64,000 nucleotides of DNA from JAPPHA01 sp963664045 (GCA_963664045.2 CAXXGT010000004.1:1-64000), one strand, 5' to 3'; shown: positions 8,187-17,011, numbered from the stretch's first letter. The notes: generated from the sequence alone by a model not told the origin. Translations and numbers: made by a program.

Positions 8187-9299
8187 ATGAATTTCGAGCA
8201 GCGAATGCGGGAGATTCGACACGAGCCATCGTCTGACGCGCCGGGAGATCCGGAAAGATTGCGCCGCATCGCACTCACCAAGACAGAGATGATGACGCAG
8301 GGCGAAGCGATTGGCGCGACGCTTGCGGCCAACGCTGAGCATTTGGCCTTGATTGGCCGCGAACTTGCGAACCGGTCGATCCGGAAGATCGCGATGGTCG
8401 GTTGCGGCGACAGCTGGGTTGCGGGGATCGCAGTGCGCCATGCCATGGAACGTCTCCTGGGCGCCGCGGCCGAGCCTTGCGAGGCGTTCGACTTTGCCAC
8501 CTATGGGCTCGAAGTCATCGACGCCGACACTGTGGTGATCGGCCTCAGTTCGAGCGGCAAGACCAAGCCGGTGATCGACGGGCTGAAAGGCGCAGCCGCG
8601 CGCGGTGCCTATGCCATCGGGTTATCGAACACGCTCGGATCTCCGTTGATGGAAGAGTTCCAGGCTGCGCTGCACGTCCGCGCGACACGTGCCGGTTGGC
8701 CCACGCAATCGAGCACAGCGGCGATGGCGTTGATGCTCGCGCTGACCGCGTCTGTGGTCGAGGCGCGAGGCGATGACGCCTCGGCTTTACGCACCGCGCT
8801 CGAGGAGCTGCCCGGTCAGGTCGACGCGGTGGCGCAGGGATTCTACGGCCCCGCGCAAGAGGTGGCTCGCCGCCTTGCCCGCGCCGACCTCGTTCTTCTG
8901 ACCGGCGCCGGTCCTTACCGTGCGGCAGCTGAAGTCGGTTCCGCCAAGCTGGGGGAACTGGCGCCGATCCACGCATACGCATTGCAGTTGGAGGAATATC
9001 ACCATTACCGCACGCAAAAGGCCGGCGATCCGCTCATTCTTATAGCGCCCGACAGGGCAAGCCATGTCCGTGCGCTCGAGACCGCGATTATGAGCCGTGG
9101 CATCGGGGGATTCTGCGTCGCGCTCGTTCCTGAGGGCGAGACCGAGATCTCCGAGGTCGCAGACGTTGCCTGGCACCTTCCCGAGGTGGCCGAGGAGACC
9201 CGACCCGTTGTCTATTGCGTGCCGCTGCACCTTTTCGGTTACCACGCCGCGGTCGAGCGCGATGCAATTGGCCTTGGAGCACCGCGGCTCGGAGGATGA
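8187..9299 (+). CDS. SIS-domain sugar isomerase/deglycase (FrlB/AgaS-like)
   Basis: A 370-residue protein with two sugar-isomerase (SIS) domains, the fold of GlmS isomerase, AgaS and the fructosamine-6-phosphate deglycase FrlB. The first SIS has GCGDS at 72-76, the phosphosugar-binding start of the domain, and SSSGKTKPV further on. The second contains GAGPYRAAAEVGSAKLGELAPIHA and a conserved E/H-rich stretch (LEEYHHY) that in this family contributes the catalytic Glu/His. The ATG at 8187 is supported by GAGGAG ten bases upstream. The next gene is a PfkB-type kinase two bases away, so a phosphorylate-then-deglycate or deaminate sequence is plausible. The exact substrate is not known. Confidence 0.85.
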   Translation: MNFEQRMREIRHEPSSDAPGDPERLRRIALTKTEMMTQGEAIGATLAANAEHLALIGRELANRSIRKIAMVGCGDSWVAGIAVRHAMERLLGAAAEPCEAFDFATYGLEVIDADTVVIGLSSSGKTKPVIDGLKGAAARGAYAIGLSNTLGSPLMEEFQAALHVRATRAGWPTQSSTAAMALMLALTASVVEARGDDASALRTALEELPGQVDAVAQGFYGPAQEVARRLARADLVLLTGAGPYRAAAEVGSAKLGELAPIHAYALQLEEYHHYRTQKAGDPLILIAPDRASHVRALETAIMSRGIGGFCVALVPEGETEISEVADVAWHLPEVAEETRPVVYCVPLHLFGYHAAVERDAIGLGAPRLGG

Positions 9300-9300
9300 A

Positions 9301-10323
9301 GTGATTCCTGATCTTGTTGCGGTCGGGGGCCTGACGGTCGACAATGTCGTAGCGGCTGACGGGACTGTCGCGCTTGAACAGGCAGGGGGAAACGGGGCTT
9401 ATTCGGCCGTAGGTTTGCTGATGTGGCGGCCGAGCGCAGGGCTAGTGAGTGCGGCGGTCAAAAGCTATCCCCGCGCAGCGCTCGAGCGCCTGAAGGCCGG
9501 CGGCGTCGATCTTGGAGGGGTTCGATGGTTTGATGAACGGCTCGAATCCTGCGACTGGTTCATCTATGATGCCGGCGGCAATCGTGAGGAGGGGCTGACA
9601 AGCCCGCCCGCGGCTCTGGAAAAGGCCGGCTTTCCCACCGACCGCCTGAGTGCGCGCGAGGTTGAACGCTGGCGCACGACACTTTCGGAGCGCGATACCT
9701 CGGGCGAGATCAGCTATTCCGGTTTTCGCGATCGCCACCCGCTGACACCTGCCCAGATCCCTCCGGAGTGGCGTAAGGCCCGCGGCGTCCACCTCGCGCC
9801 TAGCCAGCCCGATGTGATGTTGTCAATGCTTGACCATTTCGCGGCCGGCGGGGCTCGCTTCACTGCGGATCCGGGCTGTCAGCTTGCCTCCCGTCGGCTG
9901 GATGAGATTGCGCCGATTCTGGCTCGCCTTGACGCCTTCCTGCCGAGCGAAGTTGAGCTGCGGGCGCTCGTTCCCGGCGCCGGTCTTGAAGACGCGCTGG
10001 CCGAGCTTGCCTCACGCTGCCCCGGCGCGGTCGCGGTGAAACTGGGTCCGAAAGGCGTGCTGGTCCGGGATCGGGGAACTGGCGTCGCGGTGGAGGTGCC
10101 GGCGGTTTCCGCGAATACGGTCGATCCGACCGGGGCGGGAGACAGCTTCTCCGGCGGGTTCCTTGCTGGGCTTGTTGAAACCGGCGACGCAGTGGCGGCG
10201 GCGCGGTTCGGTGCAATCTCGGCGGCGCGGATCGTGGCAGCGTTTGGCGCCGACGGGGCGCTTCCGGCGGATCGCGAAACTGCGCGTGCCGCGTTCGATC
10301 GCTATCACGAGGTCGCATCATGA
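9301..10323 (+). CDS. PfkB-family carbohydrate kinase
   Basis: A 340-residue ribokinase-like kinase. The N-terminal substrate half begins DLVAVGGLTVDN, with a GGNGAYSA sugar-binding segment near residues 28-35. The C-terminal ATP half has the PfkB signature DPTGAGDSFSGGF (anion hole GAGD with catalytic Asp). The GTG at 9301 follows the previous stop by two bases and has GGAGGA in the end of that gene; the longer ORF overlaps the SIS gene in another frame. With the SIS protein it resembles the FrlD/FrlB pair of Amadori-compound catabolism. The phosphorylated substrate is inferred, not shown. Confidence 0.88.
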   Translation: MIPDLVAVGGLTVDNVVAADGTVALEQAGGNGAYSAVGLLMWRPSAGLVSAAVKSYPRAALERLKAGGVDLGGVRWFDERLESCDWFIYDAGGNREEGLTSPPAALEKAGFPTDRLSAREVERWRTTLSERDTSGEISYSGFRDRHPLTPAQIPPEWRKARGVHLAPSQPDVMLSMLDHFAAGGARFTADPGCQLASRRLDEIAPILARLDAFLPSEVELRALVPGAGLEDALAELASRCPGAVAVKLGPKGVLVRDRGTGVAVEVPAVSANTVDPTGAGDSFSGGFLAGLVETGDAVAAARFGAISAARIVAAFGADGALPADRETARAAFDRYHEVAS

Positions 10324-10415
10324 CTTTCAAGATTCTCCGGGCGGCGCCTTTGATATTCGCGGCCCGCCATCACCGTTCTTGCAACCGGTTCATGGACGCC
10401 GTGGGGTCGGCGTGA
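10320..10415 (+). CDS. Possible 31-residue coupled mini-ORF
   Basis: A 31-codon ORF whose ATG overlaps the kinase stop (ATGA at 10320-10323). Its own TGA overlaps the GTG start of the deacetylase (GTGA at 10412-10415). The product (M-T-F-K-I-L-R-A-A-P-L...) matches nothing I know. It may be a translational relay, a decayed gene, or part of a mis-assigned deacetylase start. The double coupling is what makes it worth listing. Confidence 0.3.
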   Translation: MTFKILRAAPLIFAARHHRSCNRFMDAVGSA

Positions 10416-11362
10416 ACCGGCGCGATTTCGAAGGCTATCGCCACGGCGTTCCGGCCATCCGCTGGCCGGGGGACGCGCGTCTGGCTGTCTCGATCGTCGT
10501 AAACGTCGAAGAAGGAGCCGAGTTGGCGCTAGCAGCGGGCGATGCGCGCAACGAGCATATCTACGAGGTGGTCGAGGAGGTCGAAGGCGACCGGAATCTG
10601 TGCATGGAGAGCCATTTCGAGTACGGGCCGCGCGCGGGTTGGCCCCGGATCCGGAACGTGCTGCGCGGGCGCGGGATTCGCGCAACGCTGAATGCCTGTG
10701 GCCGCGCTGTGGCGACGACGCCTTGGATCGCCGCTGATGCGGTTGCTGATGGTCATGAGGTCGCCGCCCATGGCTGGCGTTGGGAACGGCACGTGCACAT
10801 GGACGAGTCAACGGAACGCCGTGCGATCGCGCGTACGGTCGAGGCCATCGCCCGTGCCGCCGGAGCGCCGCCCGTCGGCTGGCACACGCGATCCGCGACC
10901 TCGCTCGCCACGCGCGACCTGCTCATTGAGCAGGGCGGTTTTCTCTACGACAGCAACGCCTATAACGACGATTTGCCCTACACGGTCGATACCAGGGAGG
11001 GCCCGCACGTCGTGTTGCCGTATGCCTTCGATTCCAACGACATGCGCTTCTACAACGGCGGCGGCTTTGTCTTCGGCCAAGACTTCGCGCGCTACTGCAT
11101 CGCCGCTTTCGAGCACCTCTGGCTCGAAGGCGCGTCGGCCCCGCGCATGCTGTCAATCGGGCTGCACACGCGGATCATAGGGAGGCCCGCACGGATCGGC
11201 GGCCTTGAAGCGTTTCTCGATCATGCCCTGTCTCGGGACGGCGTCTGGTTCGCAACGCGGGCTGAGATCGCGCGGGCTTGGCGCATGGGATTGGGACTGC
11301 CGGAATGGATGCCGCGACGGTGCCCGCCCGACTTTGCACCCGAGGAAGGGCGTCCCGCATGA
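10412..11362 (+). CDS. PuuE/allantoinase-like polysaccharide deacetylase family protein
   Basis: A 316-residue NodB-fold carbohydrate esterase 4 family member, closest in pattern to the metal-light PuuE/allantoinase branch. The N-terminus RRDFEGYRHG..IRWPGDARLAVSIVVNVEEGAE is the branch hallmark, followed by MESHFEYGPRAGWPRI and HGWRWERH. These enzymes hydrolyse cyclic amides or N-acyl bonds (allantoin, hydantoin-like rings, N-acetyl groups). The GTG at 10412 gives the usual start just before the RRDF motif and overlaps the mini-ORF stop. Its stop overlaps the next ATG. With a hydantoin-racemase-fold protein and an amidohydrolase nearby, a ring-opening step is likely; the substrate is unknown. 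Confidence 0.8.
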   Translation: MNRRDFEGYRHGVPAIRWPGDARLAVSIVVNVEEGAELALAAGDARNEHIYEVVEEVEGDRNLCMESHFEYGPRAGWPRIRNVLRGRGIRATLNACGRAVATTPWIAADAVADGHEVAAHGWRWERHVHMDESTERRAIARTVEAIARAAGAPPVGWHTRSATSLATRDLLIEQGGFLYDSNAYNDDLPYTVDTREGPHVVLPYAFDSNDMRFYNGGGFVFGQDFARYCIAAFEHLWLEGASAPRMLSIGLHTRIIGRPARIGGLEAFLDHALSRDGVWFATRAEIARAWRMGLGLPEWMPRRCPPDFAPEEGRPA

Positions 11363-11802
11363 CCTGCAACCTCGTGGTCCATAGCGGCGCATGGCCGGAC
11401 ATGACCTGGCCAATCGGTACGCGGCCAGCGGTTGCCGCGCATATGGACCGCGGGCCGGCGCACGCCGGTTGGCGAAGGAGCAGTGGGATCGCGGTATCCT
11501 TGCGGCTCTTTTTGTTGGCGGCGGATCTCGACCGCGCCGCGGCCGCAATCTCGCGGATCGCAGGGACGCTTCCGCGAGGATTCTTGCGCCGCAGCGCCGG
11601 GAGCAATTGGACAAAGGGATTTTTTGCCAGGCGGGCGAACCGCTTTGCCTCAAATGGCAACGAAGGTGGTCTTCCCAGTCGCGGAACCTCGAGGCTGATC
11701 GCTGTGCCCTGTATGTGTGGCGGGCTGGCCCGAAAGCGTGACCTTCGGTGGATCGCACGACGGTACGACATCGCTGGTGCGCCGGCCCTCTCCTTGTCAT
11801 GA
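11359..11802 (+). CDS. Unidentified 147-residue ORF coupled to both neighbours
   Basis: I do not recognise this product. The ORF is kept because both ends overlap neighbours in the same style as the rest of the operon: ATGA with the deacetylase stop at 11359-11362 and ATGA with the racemase start at 11799-11802. The first 35 residues (MTCNLVVHSGAWPDMTW...) look protein-like. The rest is Arg/Ser-rich with mixed third-base usage and could be a frameshifted or decaying gene; two other open frames span the same segment. No signal peptide or membrane helix is evident. Real gene or remnant is unresolved. Confidence 0.35.
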   Translation: MTCNLVVHSGAWPDMTWPIGTRPAVAAHMDRGPAHAGWRRSSGIAVSLRLFLLAADLDRAAAAISRIAGTLPRGFLRRSAGSNWTKGFFARRANRFASNGNEGGLPSRGTSRLIAVPCMCGGLARKRDLRWIARRYDIAGAPALSLS

Positions 11803-12452
11803 GGATTGCGCTTGTCAATCCGAACACCAACGCAGGGACGACGGCAGCAATGGTCTCAATTGCCGCCGAAGTGGCGGGCGCCCGGGCGCGGGTCGAGGGG
11901 CATACAGCCCGTTTCGGTGTTCCGCTTATCACTGAGCCCGGAGCGCTCGACCGTGCCGCGATAGCGGTCGCCGCGCTCGCGCCGTCACTTTCGGCGGCCG
12001 ACGCCGTCATCGTCGCGGCCTTCGGCGATCCCGGACTCGCCGCGCTTCGCGCCGCGCTCGACGTGCCGGTGACGGGCATTGCGGAGGCGGGCATGGCCGA
12101 GGCCGGTGTGAACGGGCGACCGTTCGCAGTGGTCACGACAACACCAAAGCTTGCCCCGCGCATTGCGTCGACCGCCGCCCTTTACGGACATCTGAGGTAT
12201 GCAGGGACCTGGACGACCGACGGCGATCCGACGGCGCTTACCGCCGACGCCGCCGCGCTTGAGGTTGCGCTTGCCAAGGCGATCCGTTGCGCCGCCGACA
12301 GCGGACGTGTCGAGGCGGTCGTCATCGGCGGTGGCCCACTCGCAATGGCCGCTAGAGCACTGTCCGCGGCGGCACCGGTCCCACTTGTCGAGCCGGTTCC
12401 GGCAGCTGTGCGTCTGTCGTTTCTGCGCCTTGGAGCGGCGATTCCGGTATGA
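11799..12452 (+). CDS. Asp/Glu/hydantoin racemase-fold protein lacking both catalytic cysteines
   Basis: A 217-residue member of the Asp/Glu/hydantoin racemase superfamily, starting MRIALVNPNTN as in hydantoin racemases and ending with the expected P-V-P-L-V-E-P-V-P-A-A-V strand. The two cysteines that act as acid and base in hydantoin racemase are absent: the first motif (usually A-C-F-G-D-P-G) reads AAFGDPG with Ala at 74, and the second (usually L-G-C-A-G-M) reads IGGGPL with Gly at 179. Classical two-base racemisation is therefore unlikely. It may bind the substrate, catalyse another step, or belong to a cysteine-free subfamily. It is coupled by ATGA to both neighbours. Confidence 0.85.
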   Translation: MRIALVNPNTNAGTTAAMVSIAAEVAGARARVEGHTARFGVPLITEPGALDRAAIAVAALAPSLSAADAVIVAAFGDPGLAALRAALDVPVTGIAEAGMAEAGVNGRPFAVVTTTPKLAPRIASTAALYGHLRYAGTWTTDGDPTALTADAAALEVALAKAIRCAADSGRVEAVVIGGGPLAMAARALSAAAPVPLVEPVPAAVRLSFLRLGAAIPV

Positions 12453-13942
12453 AACAAACACTGGTCGTCGCCGATCGCATTGTATGCGGGTTTGCCGCCG
12501 ACGGAATCCCAGAGATTCTCGAGGACGCGGCCATACTGATTGAGGCCGGCAAAATCGCCTTGGTCGGCGAGGCGCGCTCGCTCCGGCGCGATTATCCTGA
12601 GGCAAGGGTGGTCGGCGGCCGCGGCCGGGTTGCGATTCCTGGTCTCATCAACGCGCATCATCACGTCGGGCTGACGCCGTTCCAACTTGGCGCCCGGGAC
12701 CAGCCGCTCGAACTTTGGTTTCCCGAACGGCTCGTCATGCGCGACGTCGATCCGCGTCTCGACACGCTGTTCTCGGCGTTCGAGATGGTTGCTTCGGGTG
12801 TCACGACGGTGCAGCATTTGCACGGCCGCGCGCCCGGCGATGCCGATGCCGTTCTCAACCGCGCCGAAGCGATCATCGGCTCTTACACCGAGATCGGAAT
12901 GCGGGCGTCATACTCGTTCGCCCTGCGCGATCAGAACCGGATGATCTACGACGCCGACGAAGTCTTTGTGGCGTCGCTTCCAGCCGCCCTTCGCGGGCCG
13001 GCGGCAGCCTATCTCTCGAACTTCGCACTGCCGCTCGAGGCCCAAATAGACGTATTTCATGCGCTTCGCGCGCGTTGGGCCGAAACGGACCTAATCGGTA
13101 TCCAGATCGCGCCTTCGAACCTCCACTGGTTGTCCGACGCGGCACTCGAGGGCGCCGCGCGTATGGCCGAGGACACGGGGGCGCCTGTTCACATGCACCT
13201 CCTCGAAACACCCTATCAAGCCGAATACGCGCGCCGCCGAACCGGTGGTTCGGCGCTGGCCTTCATAGACCGCTTCGGTCTGGTCGGACCGCAGCTCACA
13301 ATCGGGCACGGCGTCTGGATGTCTGGCGAGGATATAGAACTGCTTTCGGATCGGGGCGGGTGCCTTTGCCACAATTGTTCATCCAATCTCCGGCTAAAGA
13401 GCGGCACGGTTAACCTGAACGCCTTTCTGGCCCGAGGCGTGCGTGTTGCGCTGGGCATCGACGAGGCGGGCATCAACGATGATCGCGACATGCTACAGGA
13501 GATGCGACTCGCCTTGACGCTGCACCGGCCGACGGGCCACGACGCACCCTGTCCCAGGGCGGCCGACATCCTGCGCATGGCCACCGAACACGGTGCTGTG
13601 ACGACACCATTTGCCGGCCGGATTGGGCGATTGTCGCCCGGCATGGCCGCCGATATCGTGCTGCTCGACTGGGAAACCGTTACGGGGCCCTGGCAGGATC
13701 CGGCAATTCCTCTGATTGACGTCCTCATTCGGCGGGCGAAAGCCGGCGCAGTCGAAACGGTTATCATCGGCGGCGAGACGGTCTATAACCAAGGCAGCTT
13801 CATGCGGGTGGACCGGCAGGCCGTCCAAGGGGAAATAGCACGTGCGCTGGGGCGTCCGGATTCAGAGGCGGAAGCGTCGCTGCGACGCCTGGCATCCGAT
13901 TTGATGGAACCGGTGCGCGATTTCTACAGAGACTGGCTCTGA
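12449..13942 (+). CDS. Metal-dependent amidohydrolase (AtzA/TrzN/cytosine-deaminase-like)
   Basis: A 497-residue amidohydrolase-superfamily hydrolase or deaminase. Metal ligands are visible: the HxH pair H70/H72 in INAHHHVG, a later His in HMHLLETPYQ, His in IGHGVWM, and Asp in GIDEAGIND. The layout is the subtype III pattern used by guanine deaminase, 8-oxoguanine deaminase, AtzA and SsnA. N- and C-terminal beta-sandwich strands (DRIVCGF... and ADIVLLDWETV) are present. The ATG overlaps the racemase stop (ATGA). It is the last gene of the plus-strand catabolic operon. It would hydrolyse a C-N or ring bond; the substrate is not determined. Confidence 0.87.
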   Translation: MKQTLVVADRIVCGFAADGIPEILEDAAILIEAGKIALVGEARSLRRDYPEARVVGGRGRVAIPGLINAHHHVGLTPFQLGARDQPLELWFPERLVMRDVDPRLDTLFSAFEMVASGVTTVQHLHGRAPGDADAVLNRAEAIIGSYTEIGMRASYSFALRDQNRMIYDADEVFVASLPAALRGPAAAYLSNFALPLEAQIDVFHALRARWAETDLIGIQIAPSNLHWLSDAALEGAARMAEDTGAPVHMHLLETPYQAEYARRRTGGSALAFIDRFGLVGPQLTIGHGVWMSGEDIELLSDRGGCLCHNCSSNLRLKSGTVNLNAFLARGVRVALGIDEAGINDDRDMLQEMRLALTLHRPTGHDAPCPRAADILRMATEHGAVTTPFAGRIGRLSPGMAADIVLLDWETVTGPWQDPAIPLIDVLIRRAKAGAVETVIIGGETVYNQGSFMRVDRQAVQGEIARALGRPDSEAEASLRRLASDLMEPVRDFYRDWL

Positions 13943-14180
13943 AGTGGAACTCGAGCCTGCTAACCGATTGTCCGGTGCGCCAGCACCAGGACGGCCTTTC
14001 GCGATATTGAGAATCAAACAGTTAAGTGAATCTTGAATCCCAAGTATCTGTCATGACACGCCTTTTCCGCTGATCAGGTTCACATGAAAACTCCGGCTCA
14101 GACGTTCGAAAGCATCGCCATCAGCGCGTCCTTCACTCCCGTTAACCGGAACTTCATCGCGAGATTTGAAAATTATTCAA

Positions 14181-14206
14181 TGATATCCGACAAGTATCGG
14201 ATATCA
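14181..14206. terminator. Perfect hairpin at the 3' end of the IS1634-type remnant
   Basis: TGATATCCGA (14181-14190) and TCGGATATCA (14197-14206) are exact reverse complements around a 6-base loop. The hairpin includes the stop codon of the minus-strand transposase remnant. It could be a terminator (no clear T-run) or part of the element's end. The stretch 13943-14180 holds no recognisable gene. Confidence 0.4.
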
Positions 14207-14919
14207 GGCTGGACTCGGACTGGGAACAAACTTGGTCGGATCGATCCCCATCAGTTCAAATGCCCGGCTCTGTAGCGGCGTCGGTTCCGACATCAGCGGA
14301 AGCCGATACGCCCGCCGGGCCGGTATGGCCACCTCGTTCAGCGTCAGCGTGGCCAGGTCGGCGAGAAGCGTCGTGAAACTGTGAACCGGCAGCCCGTCGG
14401 AAGTCAGTTTGGTGTCGGCCTTGGCCTTGGCGCTCTCCGAGATCCTGGCAGGCGCCACCGGTGACTTGCGTCGTGCCTGCGCGCCCTCACGGCCGTCATC
14501 CTCGAACAGAAGCGGCGCCAGGCGTCGGCGCAGGTGCCATTCAACGTAGAAGGCCAGCACGCACAGGAACACATGCGCCCGGACATGATCCTCGGACCAG
14601 ACGTGGACCGGCCGGATCTCCAGCCGGGATGCCTTGAGGACCCGGATGCCCGCTCCACTTGCGCGAGGGACTTGTACGCCACCACCGCCGCCACATGGCC
14701 GTGGGGAACCGCACTCTTGATGGCGAAGACCTCGTTGAGGTTCCTGACGGCGACACCGCCCCTGAGGAGGGTATCGATGCCGCCGATGATGTGTTCGGGC
14801 AGGCCGGTGAGGTTGGCGCGGGTGCGTTTACGGATACGTTTGCCTTCGCGCCAGGCCTCGCGGATGAGGATTGTGGGAGGTGAGCCCCTGTTTGGGATGA
14901 ACTCGACGTTGATTGCCAT
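14204..14919 (-). pseudogene. IS1634-family transposase, internally deleted and frameshifted
   Basis: The 5' part (from 14919) encodes the IS1634 N-terminus: FIPNRGSPPTILIRE, then LANL-like and LPEHI, and the PHGHVAAV motif. It then jumps directly to the family's C-terminal segment AYKSLAQVERA, so the central DDE catalytic core is missing. After that segment the frame changes: the continuation, with the typical VFLCVLAFYVEWHLRRRLAPLLFEDD, lies in another frame ending at 14204. The protein cannot be an active transposase. A fragment of the missing central region of a related element occurs at 42871-43100, but from a different copy. Confidence 0.85.
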
Positions 14920-14999
14920 GGGAACGTTGATAGGGGGAGGTAGACGCGTTGAGTTAACGGGAAAAGTGACGCCACCCTGACTTTACATGGGAACACTTG

Positions 15000-15007
15000 T
15001 CCGGAAT
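15000..15007. repeat. 8-bp target-site duplication (left copy), TCCGGAAT
   Basis: TCCGGAAT directly precedes the GTAAGCG end of the element and is repeated at 17941-17948 directly after its other end. Eight bases is the normal IS66 duplication. Confidence 0.95.
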
Positions 15008-15118
15008 GTAAGCGTTCGGCGAAGGCGTGATGTTGTTGTCTATCGGCGTTTGGTGACCTTTTTTTCGGGGTTGAATTTTCCACTGGCTACAAGACCGGAT
15101 ATCTGTTAATCCGGTTTC

Positions 15119-17011
15119 ATGTTGAGTTCCGGAGTTTCTGTTTCCGTCGTTCCGCCGGCTCGGTCTGGGGAGGATTGGGAGCGTCTGTACGCACGGGAGC
15201 GTGCACGTTCGGAGGCGGCGGAGGCGAGGATCGCGGAACTGGAAGGCGAACTCGGGGCATCGGAAGCCCGTGCCGAGGACTGGAGGCGGGAGTCGGTCCG
15301 TGCGCGCTGCGACCTCAACGTCCTTCGTTCGGTTTTCGCGCGCAATCGCGAGAAGCTTGCGGCGGCGCGTGCGGACCTGAAGGAACTGCACCGGAGCCGG
15401 AGTACGAAGAATGTGCGCGGGCTGGAGAAGGAGGTCGCGCGGTTGCAGGGGCTTCTGAACGCCGCCGCCATCGAGTGTGGCCGCCACTCGATGACGGGTT
15501 TGCGCAAGGAGATTTCCCGACTGAAGGCCGTGATTGCGCGGCAGGCGGAGGAATTGAAGGAACTCGGGGCGGAGAACGAGAGGCTCCGCGCGGCGCGTGA
15601 GACCCATGCGAAGGCCCGCTTCGGCCGCAAGAGCGAGAAGAAGGAGAAGTCCGGATCCGGCAGCGGCCGGAAACGTGGCCAGCAGGCGGACAAGCCCGGG
15701 CACGGCCGGACACCGCGTCCTGACATGGAGCGCAAACCCGAGGTTCACGACCCGCCGGAGGAGGAGCGTGTCTGTCCCTGCTGCGGCCTGCCTTACGTGA
15801 AGAACGGCAGCCATGACTCCGAGACCATCGAGGTCGAGGTCCGGGCGCATGTCCGGACCATCCACCGCAACCGCTGGCGGCGCACCTGCAGCTGTGCGTC
15901 GGCGCCGAAGGAGGTGGTGGCGCCACCGGTTCCCCGGCTGTTTCCCGGCTCCTCCTATGGGATCAGCTTCTGGGTCTGTTTCCTGCTCGAGCGTTACGCC
16001 TTCCACCGTCCGCTGAACCGGGTCGCGGCATGGATGCGTGACCAGGGGGTGCCCATCTCGGCCGGGACCCTGGGCGACAGCATTCACAGGCTGATGCCGT
16101 TGTTCGACCCGCTGTCGCAGGCGATCCTCGCCCACCTGAAAGCGGCCTCGGTGCTTCAGGGCGACGAAACCGGCTGGCGGGTTCAATCCCTCAAGGCCAT
16201 CCGTGGCACCAGCCGGGCCTGGCTGTGGTGTGCGGTCTCCCGGGATGCGGTGTGGTTCCAGGTGGACGCGCGGCGCAATGCCGAGGCGGCCGGCAAGCTG
16301 TTCGCCGGCGTCGGTGCCGGCACGGTCCTGGTTTGTGACGCCTACTCGGCCTACAAGAAACTCGCGCGCGTTCTCGGCGGCATCCTGATCCTGGCCTGGT
16401 GCTGGGTCCATGTTCGCCGCAAATTCATCGAGGCCGCGGCCGGCAATGACGCCCTGGAGGCATGGGAGAACCGGTGGCTGGACCGGATCGGGAAACTATT
16501 CCACCTGAACAGGGTCCGGCTGAAACACTACGACCCGGAAGCGGGGATGGATCAGCAGTCGCGAAAGTTCGGGATTGCACATCGTCAACTGCAACGCGCG
16601 GTCGACAAGCTGTTCGCCCTCGCGGAGACGGAACGCGCGGGGCCTGCCGGTTCGGACCGGCGTGCGAAGGCGCTCAACTCGCTGGTGCGGCATCGCGGCG
16701 GGCTCTGCGTGTTCGTCGACAGGCCGGACATTCCCATGGACAACAATTTGCCTGAAAGAATCCAGCGCGGTCCCGTGATCGGGCGGAAGCTGTCGTTCGG
16801 CTCCGACAGCCTGGAAGGCGCCCGGTACTCCGCCATGATGTACGGGATCATCGAGACCCTGCGGATGAACGGGATCGATGTCCGCACGTGGCTCGACGAC
16901 TGGCTCTCGGCCTGCGCGGGCAACGGCGGCCAGCCTCCGGACGACCTCTCACCCTGGCTGCCATGGTCGATGGACGAAGACAGGCGCCGACAACTCAAGG
17001 CCACGCAATGA
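15119..17011 (+). CDS. IS66 family transposase with long coiled-coil N-terminus
   Basis: A 630-residue IS66-type DDE transposase. Residues about 15-165 are a long heptad-rich coiled coil (E/R/A/L pattern), then a basic KARFGRKSEKKEKSGS linker near 165-185. A zinc-binding domain follows (CPCCGLP near 220 and CSCAS near 260). The catalytic core has candidate residues D349 (QGDETGW), D407 (VCDAYSAY) and E546 (NNLPERIQRG). It is larger than common TnpC proteins (500-540). Its TGA overlaps the ATG of the DruA-like gene (ATGA at 17008-17011), so the two products are made together. No sign of inactivation. Confidence 0.92.
   Translation: MLSSGVSVSVVPPARSGEDWERLYARERARSEAAEARIAELEGELGASEARAEDWRRESVRARCDLNVLRSVFARNREKLAAARADLKELHRSRSTKNVRGLEKEVARLQGLLNAAAIECGRHSMTGLRKEISRLKAVIARQAEELKELGAENERLRAARETHAKARFGRKSEKKEKSGSGSGRKRGQQADKPGHGRTPRPDMERKPEVHDPPEEERVCPCCGLPYVKNGSHDSETIEVEVRAHVRTIHRNRWRRTCSCASAPKEVVAPPVPRLFPGSSYGISFWVCFLLERYAFHRPLNRVAAWMRDQGVPISAGTLGDSIHRLMPLFDPLSQAILAHLKAASVLQGDETGWRVQSLKAIRGTSRAWLWCAVSRDAVWFQVDARRNAEAAGKLFAGVGAGTVLVCDAYSAYKKLARVLGGILILAWCWVHVRRKFIEAAAGNDALEAWENRWLDRIGKLFHLNRVRLKHYDPEAGMDQQSRKFGIAHRQLQRAVDKLFALAETERAGPAGSDRRAKALNSLVRHRGGLCVFVDRPDIPMDNNLPERIQRGPVIGRKLSFGSDSLEGARYSAMMYGIIETLRMNGIDVRTWLDDWLSACAGNGGQPPDDLSPWLPWSMDEDRRRQLKATQ

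Noticed and set aside
14954..16411. A 485-codon minus-strand frame opposite the second IS66 transposase
   Set aside because: Shadow frame; the plus-strand transposase explains the coding signal and catalytic motifs.
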